Origin: Legionella nagasakiensis
GTDB taxonomy: Bacteria > Pseudomonadota > Gammaproteobacteria > Legionellales > Legionellaceae
Direction: 5' to 3'
DNA length: 64,000 nucleotides
NCBI RefSeq assembly: GCF_900639915.1
Contig: NZ_CAAAID010000010.1
Span: 43,686 to 107,685 of the forward strand
Shown here piece after piece: positions 1-9,001 of this stretch. A program made the position numbers and the translations under genes. The notes beneath the pieces were generated by a model. It made no database searches, was not told the DNA's origin, and saw nothing but the letters and a program-made list of their open reading frames with translations. Position 1 is the stretch's first letter, and each line of letters begins with the position of its first letter.

Positions 1-2
1 TT

Positions 3-314
3 TTAGGCAGCATATGGATATATTGGCGGAAGAGAGTTTATGATCCAGTATTAAAAGAGTATCGCCGTCTACAGCACGAATTAGCACGATTAAACATTAG
101 AACGGCACCGCCGGCTACCATAAGGCAACAATGGCAGGAACTTGCCCTCCAAAGACCCCAAGAGCGTGCTATGATTGAAGATTACATACAGCGCTATGAA
201 AAATTACGCTTGCAATCGTCTGATAATAACAGCCTTGCTTGCCGTAAAGCGCTGCAAATCCTATTCAAATCGTTAAGAAAAAGAATAAAAAACTCTAAAT
301 CTGTTGATTATTAG
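3..314 (+). CDS. DUF4129/TgpA-type transglutaminase-like membrane protein, C-terminal end (partial)
   Basis: The open frame enters from the left edge and stops with TAG at 312-314, so only about 103 C-terminal residues are visible. It begins with a hydrophobic/aromatic patch (GSIWIYWRKR), followed by a basic helical stretch ending in YIQRYEKLRL. This resembles the DUF4129 tail of TgpA-like proteins, inner-membrane proteins with a periplasmic transglutaminase-like domain and a cytosolic tail ending in a Y-x-x-x-R-Y pattern. The catalytic core would lie upstream of the window. The family call rests on this short tail only. The gene is separated by about 200 bases from the efflux operon, so it is probably a different transcription unit. 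Confidence 0.5.
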   Translation, partial: LGSIWIYWRKRVYDPVLKEYRRLQHELARLNIRTAPPATIRQQWQELALQRPQERAMIEDYIQRYEKLRLQSSDNNSLACRKALQILFKSLRKRIKNSKSVDY

Positions 315-420
315 TTAAGCACTCCTTACCATAACTTGTTCATGAGTAAAGCTACTAAATGTTTCTTTGATCATAAAGTATGGCAAACTGCATTTTAATT
401 GCCAAAATTACCCTGAAAGT

Positions 421-445
421 GTATCTTAATACCAGATTAAGATAC
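421..445. promoter_or_regulatory. Perfect 10-bp palindrome upstream of the RND efflux operon (candidate operator)
   Basis: GTATCTTAAT at 421-430 is repeated as its exact reverse complement at 436-445 with a 5-bp spacer. A third partial half-site, TTAAGATA, lies at 460-467. The site is about 75 bases before the adaptor start and is not followed by a T-run, so an operator for a repressor such as a TetR-type regulator is more likely than a terminator. No regulator gene is adjacent in the window. Function is inferred from position and symmetry. Confidence 0.45.
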
Positions 446-519
446 TGTTACTCACGACGTTAAGATAACAGGCGAGGTTCAATCGTTTTGAGTTTCTTAT
501 CAATAATAGGTGATGCTGT

Positions 520-1584
520 ATGCGCCAGGGATTGGGATGCATTTTATATGTTTTTTTAATATTACTTTCATGCAAAGCAACCTATTCCAATCCAATCGCC
601 ATTACGGCAACCACGTTATCCAGCTCAGAAAAAACATACACAGAATCGTTTTTAGGTGCAATCCAACCGAAAAAAACAACTTTAGTCCAGGCTAAAACAC
701 CAGGACAAATCAAAGAAATTTATTTTTACCCCGGTGATGAAGTCAAGAAGAACGAAATTCTATTACAGATTGATAAAACGAATGATCAAATCAAACTTGA
801 TATCGCTGAGGAAATGTACAGCAAGGCATTGGTTGCATTCAACACAGAAACGTTTAACTTTAACCGTGCCGAATCACTTTATGCAAATAAAGCAATTCCA
901 GAGAGTGCATTTAAGGCACAAAAACTAGAATATCAATCCGCATTATCGGCCTTGAACAACGCGAAATCTAATCTTGAACTGGCAAAACTGAATCTTTCTT
1001 ATACAAATGTTGTTTCACCGATTAGCGGTAGGATTTCTGAAAAAAAAGTCCTTGCACATAGCGTTGTTGAAGTAGGAACACCTCTGTATGTCATTACTTC
1101 CATTAAAGAATTGATTGCCGTCATTCCAATTCCAGAGTCGCTTCGGAGCAAATTATCACCCGGCCTTATAGTTACTATAATAAATCAGTCCACACATGAT
1201 AGCATCTCAGCAAAAATCCGAGGGATCGACCCAATAAGCGATGAAAAAAATCATAGCGTGAATGTTTATGTTGATTTTGACAATCCAGGAAACTGGTATC
1301 CGGGGAACACAATAAAAGCCACGTTTCGTCTCTCTGTCGAAAAAGGTTTTTCAGTCCCACAGGAGTCTATCGTTTATCATAATGGATTTCCTGAAATATT
1401 TGTCATCGATCAAAATAAAGCCAAAGCCATGAAGGTTAAAGCAACCATAATGAAAGGACCCGTGGTCTGGATTCAGGGCCAGTTGAAAAATGGCATGACA
1501 ATTGCAGTTTCTGGCGCTGCAAATCTTTATGATGGCGCAAAAGTAACGATTGTCAATCAAAACAAAAGACATGAAACTCACTAA
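520..1584 (+). CDS. RND efflux periplasmic adaptor (membrane fusion protein, HlyD/AcrA family)
   Basis: 354 residues, the usual size for an RND adaptor that bridges an inner-membrane pump and an outer-membrane channel in the periplasm. The N-terminus is a signal peptide ending LLSC, so it may be a lipoprotein (lipobox-like, Cys at about residue 18). A lipoyl/biotinyl-type half-motif (KTPGQIKEIYFYPGDEVKKNEILLQID) at about 58-85 is followed by a coiled-coil hairpin (residues ~90-155), the second lipoyl half (VVSPISGRISEKKVLAHSVVEVG) and beta-barrel/membrane-proximal domains. AGG at 508-510 sits nine bases before ATG 520. It overlaps the pump gene, so the two are translationally linked. Substrate cannot be read from sequence. 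Confidence 0.9.
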   Translation: MRQGLGCILYVFLILLSCKATYSNPIAITATTLSSSEKTYTESFLGAIQPKKTTLVQAKTPGQIKEIYFYPGDEVKKNEILLQIDKTNDQIKLDIAEEMYSKALVAFNTETFNFNRAESLYANKAIPESAFKAQKLEYQSALSALNNAKSNLELAKLNLSYTNVVSPISGRISEKKVLAHSVVEVGTPLYVITSIKELIAVIPIPESLRSKLSPGLIVTIINQSTHDSISAKIRGIDPISDEKNHSVNVYVDFDNPGNWYPGNTIKATFRLSVEKGFSVPQESIVYHNGFPEIFVIDQNKAKAMKVKATIMKGPVVWIQGQLKNGMTIAVSGAANLYDGAKVTIVNQNKRHETH

Positions 1585-4500
1585 TTATACACTTCGTTTT
1601 CCAGCCATTGTTATCTGCATTTTCTCAGTCATCACTTTGATTGGTCTATTGCTTATACCACAAATGAACATACAGAATTTGCCTAATATTTCCGAACCTT
1701 TTTTTACAATTGAAGTGAACGATCAAGGTTTGTCCGCGAATAGCATCGATTATTTAATTACGCAACCAATCCAAAAATGGATACAAAGTATTCCCGATAT
1801 CAGTTTCGCATCAGGACAATCTTATAATGGATTTTCATTCATTAATGTGGCATTTAAGATTGGAACGGACCTGAACCAAGCCTATTTGAATTTACAAAGA
1901 AGGCTAAACGAAATGGAAGATACTTTGCCCAAGAAAGCCTCAAAACCGATTTTAAAGCAGTTAAACGTTGCAGGAGCTCCAGATATTTGGATTTTGGTAG
2001 AAAGCATGCATCTGTCACCTATCGAGATATCCAATCTCATTCAGCATGAAATCCTACATGCGTTACGAAGCATCTCAGGCGTTGCAAAAATTGAGGTCAT
2101 TGGGGAAGTTCCTAATCGAATTATCGTGGATCTTGACCAAAATAAAATGTCGGCTTTAGGCATTCCTTTGGCTTTGGTCTACTCAGCTTTTCAGAAAGAA
2201 AACATTTTGCTGCCAGGTGGAGCAGTTGAACATCATAAAAGACAATATTTTTTAAGTCTGGATTTGCAATTGCCCTCATTAAATGCCATTCACTCACTAG
2301 TACTGACTGTGCGCGAGGGAAAACCAATTTATCTGCACCAAGTCGCAAACGTTCATCTTCAGCAAAATTCAAGAAAGGAAAAAGCCTATTTCAACATGCA
2401 TCCTGTTATTGCTTTAGGCGTATTAAGTGAAATCAATGCAAATACCCTGAATGTCATTAAAGCAGTCAAAGAAACAATCAATCAGTTACAAAAAAAATTA
2501 CCTAATGAGGTGAAACTGGCTACAGCATTTAGTCAGAAAAATGCAATAGAAACAAGCGCCTATAGTTTATTTAACGCGATTATTTTGGCATTGATCTGCT
2601 CAAGCATCGTGGTCTATCTTTTTTTAGGCAGCCTTCGTTTGTCAGGTGTTATTATGATGATTGTTCCAATATCTCTTTTGGCTGCCGTCATCGCTATGTT
2701 TATCGGCAATTTAAGTTTCAATGTCTTAACTTTATTGATGCTGGTTTTACTGATTTGCATTGTTGTGGATGACGCCATTATTGTCATTGAGAATTACATT
2801 TCTGATCTCCATACCAAACCTGAGACATTGGGGATCCCTTTGGTCTGTTTTAGTTTAAACCGGATTTCTTCTTCTATCATTGCTTATACTATCAGCTTGT
2901 GCATCATCTTTTTAAGCGCCGTGTTCACACAAGGCCTAGTCAGCATCTTTTTCAAAGATATCTCCATTGTTATGATTTCAGGGGTGGTTGTTTCAGCTGC
3001 GGCTTGTCTGACTTTGACTCCGTTATTATGCCAGAGGTTCATTTATAAATTACCGGGTGAGAATTGTTTCACAAGATTATTTAACAACCGATTGCAAATA
3101 TTCCAATCTTATTATTTAACTTCACTGAGCTTTCTTCAACGGCATAAATTGATTGTTCTGGTTTTCATTGTATGTCTGTTTATCCCTCTTCCTTTTGCAT
3201 TAGGTAAAATAGATAAAAATTTGTTTCCCACTGATAAGGAATTCACTCATTTGATGATTCAGATCCGAACCCTAGATAATGTTCCCAACTCAACGTTCAA
3301 TCAGTATTTACTGAGTGCTGAAAAAATCGTAAATGCGCATCCAGGCGTAAGTTACACACTGGCATATACTGATGAAAATATGAAAAACCAGGGGGAGATC
3401 ATCACTCAGCTTAAGCCAGAGCAGGAAAGACAGGATAGCGCACTTCAGATCATGCAGGATCTGCAAAATCAGCTTGACAGCCATGCTGGTTTTTTAAGTT
3501 ACGTGCGTTTACCACCCATATTTCCTGGGGCAAAAGAACCACTGCATTTTATTATTACGGGGAAAAAGCATCAAGAACTTCGCCAATTGGAAACTGTTTT
3601 AAAAATTCTTTTTCACCAACACCCTGATTTGGGGAAAGTATATTCGAGCAATATCCCGCTACAGCCAAGCTATGAATTAAAGATTGATCGCTATACAGCA
3701 GCCAAGGTCGGGTTAACAGCAGAAGAGATTGCGGATGCTGTCTCTTTGTATGGAGGAGATATTCACGCCGGTAAAACCTATTTGGAAAAATATAAAAACG
3801 AATATGATATTTACTTATATTCAACGAAGAAAACATTAGATATACCCAAAGATCTGGAAAAAATATATGTCTATAATCGGGCAGGTAAAGCAATCAATTT
3901 AACCTCGGTTGCAAGGATTAATGTGGTTGCGAATCCTGATATTTTGCAAAGCTTCAATGGCCAGCCTGCGTTAGAATTTTATTCAACGCCAGAAATAGCG
4001 CTTTCCAAGGCCAATGATCTTTTAATGAAAATCATTACCCCCGTTCTTGCGCCTGACCAGGAGCTTCATCTCATTGGGCAATCTAAGCAATTAAAAGAAG
4101 ATTTCAGTTCTTTAGGAATTGCGATTGTTATCGCAATTTTATTACTGTATGTAGCACTTGTTGCACAGTTTAATTCATTTTCACTCCCCTTTATCCTCTT
4201 AATTGCGCAGCCAATCGCCATTGCTTTCGTGATTTACTTGCTTTATTTCACAGGGATTGGTTTAAATATTTTCTCATTAATTGGCTTGTTCCTACTTATA
4301 GGAATCAAAACAAAAAATTTCATTTTGCTCATCACTGCAATGAATCATCATGCGAGCTTGTCTAAAGACATCTCAACAGCAGTGATTTCTGCCTGTCGGG
4401 AACGTTTTCGTCCCATTATCATGACATCAACCGTAGTAATCCTAACAGTAATGCCTACTTTATTTACACATGGAGTAGATAAAGCAAAAAATGTAGCCTT

Positions 4501-4600
4501 AGGGGGTACACTGCTGATGGGTATCATCACTTCAACTGTGTTTAGTCTGTTCTTTGTACCATTGACTTTTCCTCTATTTAAAAAAAATAAAAATGAATAA
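1571..4600 (+). CDS. RND multidrug efflux inner-membrane transporter (HAE1/AcrB family)
   Basis: About 1009 residues, typical for a proton-driven RND drug exporter with 12 membrane segments and two large periplasmic loops. TM4 carries the proton-relay pair in VVDDAIIVIENY (D400, D401), and TM10 carries GIKTKNFILL with K915 matching AcrB K940. The start at ATG 1571 overlaps the adaptor by 14 bases. A TTG at 1550 would add seven residues but lacks a better ribosome site. The conserved F at the start of AcrB TM1 is replaced by the MKLTNYTLRFPAIV variant common in this subgroup. It works with the preceding adaptor and following TolC-like gene. Substrate is unknown. Confidence 0.93.
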   Translation: MKLTNYTLRFPAIVICIFSVITLIGLLLIPQMNIQNLPNISEPFFTIEVNDQGLSANSIDYLITQPIQKWIQSIPDISFASGQSYNGFSFINVAFKIGTDLNQAYLNLQRRLNEMEDTLPKKASKPILKQLNVAGAPDIWILVESMHLSPIEISNLIQHEILHALRSISGVAKIEVIGEVPNRIIVDLDQNKMSALGIPLALVYSAFQKENILLPGGAVEHHKRQYFLSLDLQLPSLNAIHSLVLTVREGKPIYLHQVANVHLQQNSRKEKAYFNMHPVIALGVLSEINANTLNVIKAVKETINQLQKKLPNEVKLATAFSQKNAIETSAYSLFNAIILALICSSIVVYLFLGSLRLSGVIMMIVPISLLAAVIAMFIGNLSFNVLTLLMLVLLICIVVDDAIIVIENYISDLHTKPETLGIPLVCFSLNRISSSIIAYTISLCIIFLSAVFTQGLVSIFFKDISIVMISGVVVSAAACLTLTPLLCQRFIYKLPGENCFTRLFNNRLQIFQSYYLTSLSFLQRHKLIVLVFIVCLFIPLPFALGKIDKNLFPTDKEFTHLMIQIRTLDNVPNSTFNQYLLSAEKIVNAHPGVSYTLAYTDENMKNQGEIITQLKPEQERQDSALQIMQDLQNQLDSHAGFLSYVRLPPIFPGAKEPLHFIITGKKHQELRQLETVLKILFHQHPDLGKVYSSNIPLQPSYELKIDRYTAAKVGLTAEEIADAVSLYGGDIHAGKTYLEKYKNEYDIYLYSTKKTLDIPKDLEKIYVYNRAGKAINLTSVARINVVANPDILQSFNGQPALEFYSTPEIALSKANDLLMKIITPVLAPDQELHLIGQSKQLKEDFSSLGIAIVIAILLLYVALVAQFNSFSLPFILLIAQPIAIAFVIYLLYFTGIGLNIFSLIGLFLLIGIKTKNFILLITAMNHHASLSKDISTAVISACRERFRPIIMTSTVVILTVMPTLFTHGVDKAKNVALGGTLLMGIITSTVFSLFFVPLTFPLFKKNKNE

Positions 4601-5969
4601 AACTAGAATCTTATACAGTATTTTTCTATATACGTGCCTGGCAGCAGAATCAGGTGCTGCATCATTGGTTGATTATGCTGAACAAAGCTTAAAAAATAAT
4701 TTGGAATATAAGGCTGCAAGTGAGGCTTTGTTATCTAAAGAAGCGATGGCTAAGGCAGCTTTTGGAAAATGGCTGCCTCATGTAGAATTGCGAATGGGGA
4801 TGAGTCAAACCAATATATCCTTATCTGATGAAACCAGATTGTTCGGCAGATTTCCGGTTGACTTTAACCCGAGAAGCAATGATCCAAGCAGTCTTGCTGC
4901 AATTTTGGCCAAACAAAAAATACTTGATTTTTCCGCCTTCGCCACATTAAACATGGCAAAACTTGAAAAAGAAACCGCTCACTTGTTCTATCAAATGAGT
5001 AAACAGAAAACACTTCTTATTGTAACTGATACCTATTTTCAAGCACTTACTGCCAAAAAAAGCATCGAAGCCGCAGAGCTCTATAAAAAACTCACTGAGG
5101 AAACCTATCAACAGGCCGTTAAAAATGTGGCGCTGAATATGGCAACACAAGCACAGGTTCTTCGCGCTAAGGCAGCACATCAGGCAGCTGTTTCAAAAAT
5201 GATGCAAGCAAAACAAAACTATCAGCATTTATTAAAATTGCTCAATCAGCTTGCTCAAACGCAGTCGAAAGATCTAAAACCATTAAAAAAAGATATTCTA
5301 TTAAATCTTCCCATGCCGCCGTCCAAAACTCATTGGATTAAATTAGCAGGCAAGCATAATTTTGATTTGAAAGCCTATCAGTTAAAACTAAAAATACTGA
5401 AAGAAAACCTGAAAGAAATATCTGGTAAACATTGGCCCAAGATAGAAGCGTACGGTGGCTTGGTTGATGGAAAAAATGTATTAGGTGAGGGTCCGGCTGA
5501 TTTTATTTTATCCGCTATTTTCAAACATAATCAGCTTAAGTATCACGGAACGATTGTTGGAATTAACGCCAGCATGCCTTTATTTGCGGGTGGAGAAATC
5601 GGTCACGCAGAGCAGGAAAAGTTTCATGCCTATCAACAGGAAATCCTGAATTTTCAGAGTTTCAGCCAGCAACTCGCTTTAAAAATTGATGAGTATTATG
5701 ACAATTTAATCCTCGCTCAAACAGAAATTCGCCAAACCGATTTTGCCGTTCTTGCCAACTTGGATGCATTGAAGATCCAAAAATTAGAATTAGAAGCAGG
5801 TAAGATTACCCCCGTTCATTACCTGGAAACTGAAAATCATTTTTATGAGAGTTTAATGAAGCAAGCCATGGTTAAACATAAATATATTAAAGATTTGGTT
5901 GAACTGTACTATTTGACAGGACAGCTTGATTTGAAAGTTATCTATAAGATAGATAGCTGGTTATCATGA
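4593..5969 (+). CDS. TolC-like outer-membrane efflux channel (OMF family)
   Basis: 458 residues, overlapping the pump gene by eight bases. A signal peptide ends near GAA (residue ~23). The body shows the OMF pattern of two repeated halves, each with long alpha-helical coiled coils (LNMAKLEKETAHLFYQMSKQ; LNMATQAQVLRAKAAHQAAV) and beta-strand segments (SMPLFAGGEIGHAEQ, where OMF proteins have W-x-[IL]-F-x-G-G). It completes the tripartite efflux operon and would form the trimeric exit duct. No separate promoter is apparent between the three genes. Confidence 0.88.
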   Translation: MNKTRILYSIFLYTCLAAESGAASLVDYAEQSLKNNLEYKAASEALLSKEAMAKAAFGKWLPHVELRMGMSQTNISLSDETRLFGRFPVDFNPRSNDPSSLAAILAKQKILDFSAFATLNMAKLEKETAHLFYQMSKQKTLLIVTDTYFQALTAKKSIEAAELYKKLTEETYQQAVKNVALNMATQAQVLRAKAAHQAAVSKMMQAKQNYQHLLKLLNQLAQTQSKDLKPLKKDILLNLPMPPSKTHWIKLAGKHNFDLKAYQLKLKILKENLKEISGKHWPKIEAYGGLVDGKNVLGEGPADFILSAIFKHNQLKYHGTIVGINASMPLFAGGEIGHAEQEKFHAYQQEILNFQSFSQQLALKIDEYYDNLILAQTEIRQTDFAVLANLDALKIQKLELEAGKITPVHYLETENHFYESLMKQAMVKHKYIKDLVELYYLTGQLDLKVIYKIDSWLS

Positions 5970-6019
5970 GGCGAAACACCATGCTCCCCAGACAATGTGT
6001 CTATGCGTGTATTAACACT

Positions 6020-6838
6020 TTAATATCTAAAAAAATGCCCTAACCGCTTTTCAGATGCCCGTTGCTCTAACCGCTCAGACGAATCTTGCCTGACTGGAGT
6101 AAACAATTGATGATGCTGATAAAGTGAAGGTATTTGTTGCAAAACCACTTCTGCTTCCTGCAATATAGCACCTATGGTTCTATCTTCCTTGAGCCCAATA
6201 TTAAATCTTGCGTAAAAATCATGAGATATTGCCAACCCATGTTGTATCGCTTGGAAAAACTGTGAAACTGGTCCTCTTAGTGCTGCGATATGATCAAGCA
6301 CTGGGCCGATGGCTGCCCTTTTAATCAACTGTTTCAGGTTTCTTTTAAATTCAGTCATTAACTTTAAAAACGCTTGTTGCAATTCCACTGCTTTTTGCAA
6401 TCGTCCATATTGTTTCGCACAAACCAGATTTACAGGACATGAAAGTCGTGATTTCCTCGTATCACGACTCAAATGATATTGAGAGCGGTGAGCGATTCGC
6501 AGTAACGAAGTCACCAATAGACTTAGTGCCCGCAATATTTGTTTCAAATCATCCTGACCCAAAGCAAATGCCATACGTTCCAGATTGACTTGCGAGGAAT
6601 GGCGGGTATCAATACCCAGTATTTGCAATAAACCGTTATCAATTTGCAAAAGCATCACCAACGCATCTTGCGCATCCAGTCGGTACTGCAAGATCAATTG
6701 CAATATTTGTGCCCTTCCTGTAATAGAATCATCTGCCCCAACCGAAAATTGATCAACCAATTGTTGCAGAATGGTTTGTGATTCCGCCAGTACTTGGCAC
6801 GCCTCATCAGTGATCTTAATTAACTTTTCGTACTCCAT
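6020..6838 (-). CDS. Uncharacterised helical protein
   Basis: 272 residues from ATG 6838 (MEYEKLIKITDEACQVL...). An upstream in-frame ATG at 6907 would add a hydrophobic leader but would leave only nine bases to the divergent gene and has no ribosome site. From 6838 there is room for two divergent promoters. The sequence is rich in Leu and Gln, predicted almost wholly alpha-helical, with no membrane segment and no motif I recognise. The C-terminal half is basic. It stands between the efflux operon (tail to tail) and the DUF3775 gene (head to head). Function unknown. Confidence 0.6.
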   Translation of the reverse strand: MEYEKLIKITDEACQVLAESQTILQQLVDQFSVGADDSITGRAQILQLILQYRLDAQDALVMLLQIDNGLLQILGIDTRHSSQVNLERMAFALGQDDLKQILRALSLLVTSLLRIAHRSQYHLSRDTRKSRLSCPVNLVCAKQYGRLQKAVELQQAFLKLMTEFKRNLKQLIKRAAIGPVLDHIAALRGPVSQFFQAIQHGLAISHDFYARFNIGLKEDRTIGAILQEAEVVLQQIPSLYQHHQLFTPVRQDSSERLEQRASEKRLGHFFRY

Positions 6839-6916
6839 GCCTATTTCTTCAGTATTCTCAAGATGCAGCAAAAGATATCCTATAATTAAATAATACCTCA
6901 TGAACAAGGATGTTAC

Positions 6917-7315
6917 ATGTTAAGCGTTGACTTATTAAATATTAACCCAGACATCGTTTGTCATCTTATCTTAAGGGCCAGAGAATTTCATGCTAAAGAA
7001 GAAGTCTCTTTTCCTGAGCGCACGCCTGAATCAGAATACGAGTACGATTGGTCACAAATTCTTGCTGACCATCAAGATGATCTAACGTATCGTGAAATAA
7101 AAAACGCCATCAATTCGCTTCCTTATGAAAAACAGCTTGATCTGCTTGCATTGATGTACTTGGGACGTGAAGACTTTGATGAATGGGATGAGGCACTTAA
7201 AGCAGCAATCAATAATTTTCCTGACAATCTAACGGATTATTTGCTCGCTCATCCCTTCATTGCCGCATACTTAGAACAGGCATTGGCTAAATTAGGGTAT
7301 TCTTGTGATGAGTAA
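6917..7315 (+). CDS. DUF3775 domain protein
   Basis: 132 residues covering the whole DUF3775 family pattern: an N-terminal RAREFHAKEEVSFPE block, an acidic middle (YDWSQILADHQDDLTYREIKNAI), the strongly conserved LLALMYLGREDFDEW, and a C-terminal FIAAYLEQALAKLGYS. The family is soluble and uncharacterised. AAGGA eight bases before ATG 6917 supports the start. No functional inference beyond family membership is possible. Confidence 0.85.
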   Translation: MLSVDLLNINPDIVCHLILRAREFHAKEEVSFPERTPESEYEYDWSQILADHQDDLTYREIKNAINSLPYEKQLDLLALMYLGREDFDEWDEALKAAINNFPDNLTDYLLAHPFIAAYLEQALAKLGYSCDE

Positions 7316-7330
7316 TTGTCATAAAATTGT

Positions 7331-7636
7331 TTACTTGCGCACAATAATATTATTTTCTACCGATTTAACACCTGGAACTTTTTTTGCTAATTCTTCGGCT
7401 GTATCACTCTGGCGTATGGTTTTGACATAACCACTAAGATAGACAAGCCCATTGGCTGTTTCGACATGAAAACGAAAAGGAGCAAGTTCTTGATTATTTG
7501 CCAACGCTTCATTGACCGAAGCAGTAATTGAGCTATCATTGGGTTGCATATGAAGCATGCCCTCTCCTAGATAGGACTGACAACCCACTAAACATGCAAA
7601 AGCAATGGCTATCACCAGGCTAAGATAATTTCGCAT
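7331..7636 (-). CDS. BON-domain lipoprotein (OsmY-like)
   Basis: 101 residues. The signal peptide ends in the lipobox LVGC (Cys19), so the protein is likely lipid-anchored in the periplasm. Residues ~35-100 form one BON domain (SITASVNEALANNQEL...VETANGLVYLSGYVKTIRQSDTAEELAKKVPGVKSVENNIIV) with the conserved Gly residues. BON domains bind phospholipid surfaces and occur in OsmY, which acts in envelope stress. AGGAG lies five bases before the start. A single BON domain is half of the OsmY arrangement. Confidence 0.85.
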   Translation of the reverse strand: MRNYLSLVIAIAFACLVGCQSYLGEGMLHMQPNDSSITASVNEALANNQELAPFRFHVETANGLVYLSGYVKTIRQSDTAEELAKKVPGVKSVENNIIVRK

Positions 7637-7667
7637 TTTTTCTCCTTCTATCTTTTAGAGTCAGGAC

Positions 7668-8876
7668 TTATAATTCATCTAACCAATCATACATGACCGC
7701 ATTTGCAAATGAAGCATTTCCCACCTGACAATGGGTACTTGCACCCTCAAGATCATTAAATTCATAATAATCTGCATTCAAAGTCTTACAAAATGCATCA
7801 TATTGCTTACGTGGTTCTCCCCCTTCACCATTGCCGATGAGCGCCAGACAGGGACAGCTAATATTCTTTAGTGCATCGCCAACATTAAATTCTTTTAAAT
7901 AAACAAATGTATTTTTAAAAGAGCGTCGGCCATAACGGATCATCAACTGTTCCGTACTTGCTTTCATGCCGGGAGGAAATTCTTCCTCAGGAATAGATGG
8001 TAAATCGTCTATAGTAAAATCCTGTTCATCCGGTATCTGGCAAGGATCCATATTCGCAAATGAAGCAAGATAAGCATGCACATCTAATACTGGGGAATTA
8101 GCCACCAATGCCTTAATTCGCGGCTCATGACTGGCAGCTCGTGTAGCGAAATAACCGCCGATGCTCACACCAAGCAAAGCCAATTTTTGCATATCCACTT
8201 CCTGCCGAAATGCAAAATGATCAATAACCCGTTTTACCACTTCTTCAAAATCCGGCTCAAAAAAAGTATCCGAATAGCTCCTAAACACATCCATTTGCCC
8301 GGGACCGGCAAAATGAATCACATTATAATTTCGCTCGATGCCAGCGAAACCACGCATAAAAAACTCTTCTTCCATCGTCCCATCAAAACCACTCACGATT
8401 AAGAGAGTTTTGCGTTTTTTTCCATCATTTTCTGGAGAAATAAAATAAACAGGAATCTGCATATTCTTGTATGGAATAGCATGGCTTTCAAAGTGTAAAT
8501 CCATGGTTCCTATCGCTGTAACAAAACAATCGGCAGAATTCAAACCTAATTGCCGATGCTCTTGTGAAGAACATGGTGAATAATATTCTGCAGCTCGAAA
8601 CGAATTACTTGCCCTAAATAATTGCTGACGGCCACTGACCATGTGATTTTGTACTAAACGCTCCAAACCATCTTTTTTCTGCCATTCTGCCAACTGTCTA
8701 AATGCCTGCACCCAATCTTCTGGTTTTCCTTCCCGAATTTGATGAGTAATATTTAAACTTTCGCCAACGGAAGCAGCACCATAAGCCGTAGCACCTAACT
8801 GGCGAATTAATTGAAAATCCATCTCAGCATCGTCAAATCCTTTGACCCGAATATTGCCACGACTGATATCATTCAT
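7668..8876 (-). CDS. Alpha/beta hydrolase, FrsA/DHPON-hydrolase-like
   Basis: 402 residues. The N-terminal ~125 residues form a helical cap, and the rest is an alpha/beta-hydrolase core. The nucleophile elbow is GVSIGG (Ser in LLGVSIGGYFATR), an oxyanion-region motif is VSGFDGTMEE, and the C-terminal catalytic His is likely in ASTHCQ. This layout matches the FrsA-like esterases and 2,6-dihydroxypseudooxynicotine hydrolase relatives. The substrate is unknown; carboxylester or C-C bond hydrolysis are both possible. It is probably not in a tight operon with patZ-like (125-base gap). Confidence 0.75.
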   Translation of the reverse strand: MNDISRGNIRVKGFDDAEMDFQLIRQLGATAYGAASVGESLNITHQIREGKPEDWVQAFRQLAEWQKKDGLERLVQNHMVSGRQQLFRASNSFRAAEYYSPCSSQEHRQLGLNSADCFVTAIGTMDLHFESHAIPYKNMQIPVYFISPENDGKKRKTLLIVSGFDGTMEEEFFMRGFAGIERNYNVIHFAGPGQMDVFRSYSDTFFEPDFEEVVKRVIDHFAFRQEVDMQKLALLGVSIGGYFATRAASHEPRIKALVANSPVLDVHAYLASFANMDPCQIPDEQDFTIDDLPSIPEEEFPPGMKASTEQLMIRYGRRSFKNTFVYLKEFNVGDALKNISCPCLALIGNGEGGEPRKQYDAFCKTLNADYYEFNDLEGASTHCQVGNASFANAVMYDWLDEL

Positions 8877-9001
8877 AGGTTCTTTATATCCTTTCTCTTG
8901 GATTGTCTAAACTAATTTTTTCGTATTGAACAACCGCTCATCATACCCTGTTATCGCTGCGCGTTAACCAAGCTACAGCATTTCTATCATAATCGTCATC
9001 C

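Noticed and set aside
1550-1570. TTG start for the RND pump
   Set aside because: The ATG at 1571 matches the usual N-terminus; the extra seven residues are not family-like.
6839-6907. Longer start for the helical protein at 6020-6838
   Set aside because: It would leave nine bases to a divergent start codon and has no ribosome site.
8127-8402. 91-codon plus-strand frame
   Set aside because: Antisense to the hydrolase core that contains the nucleophile motif.
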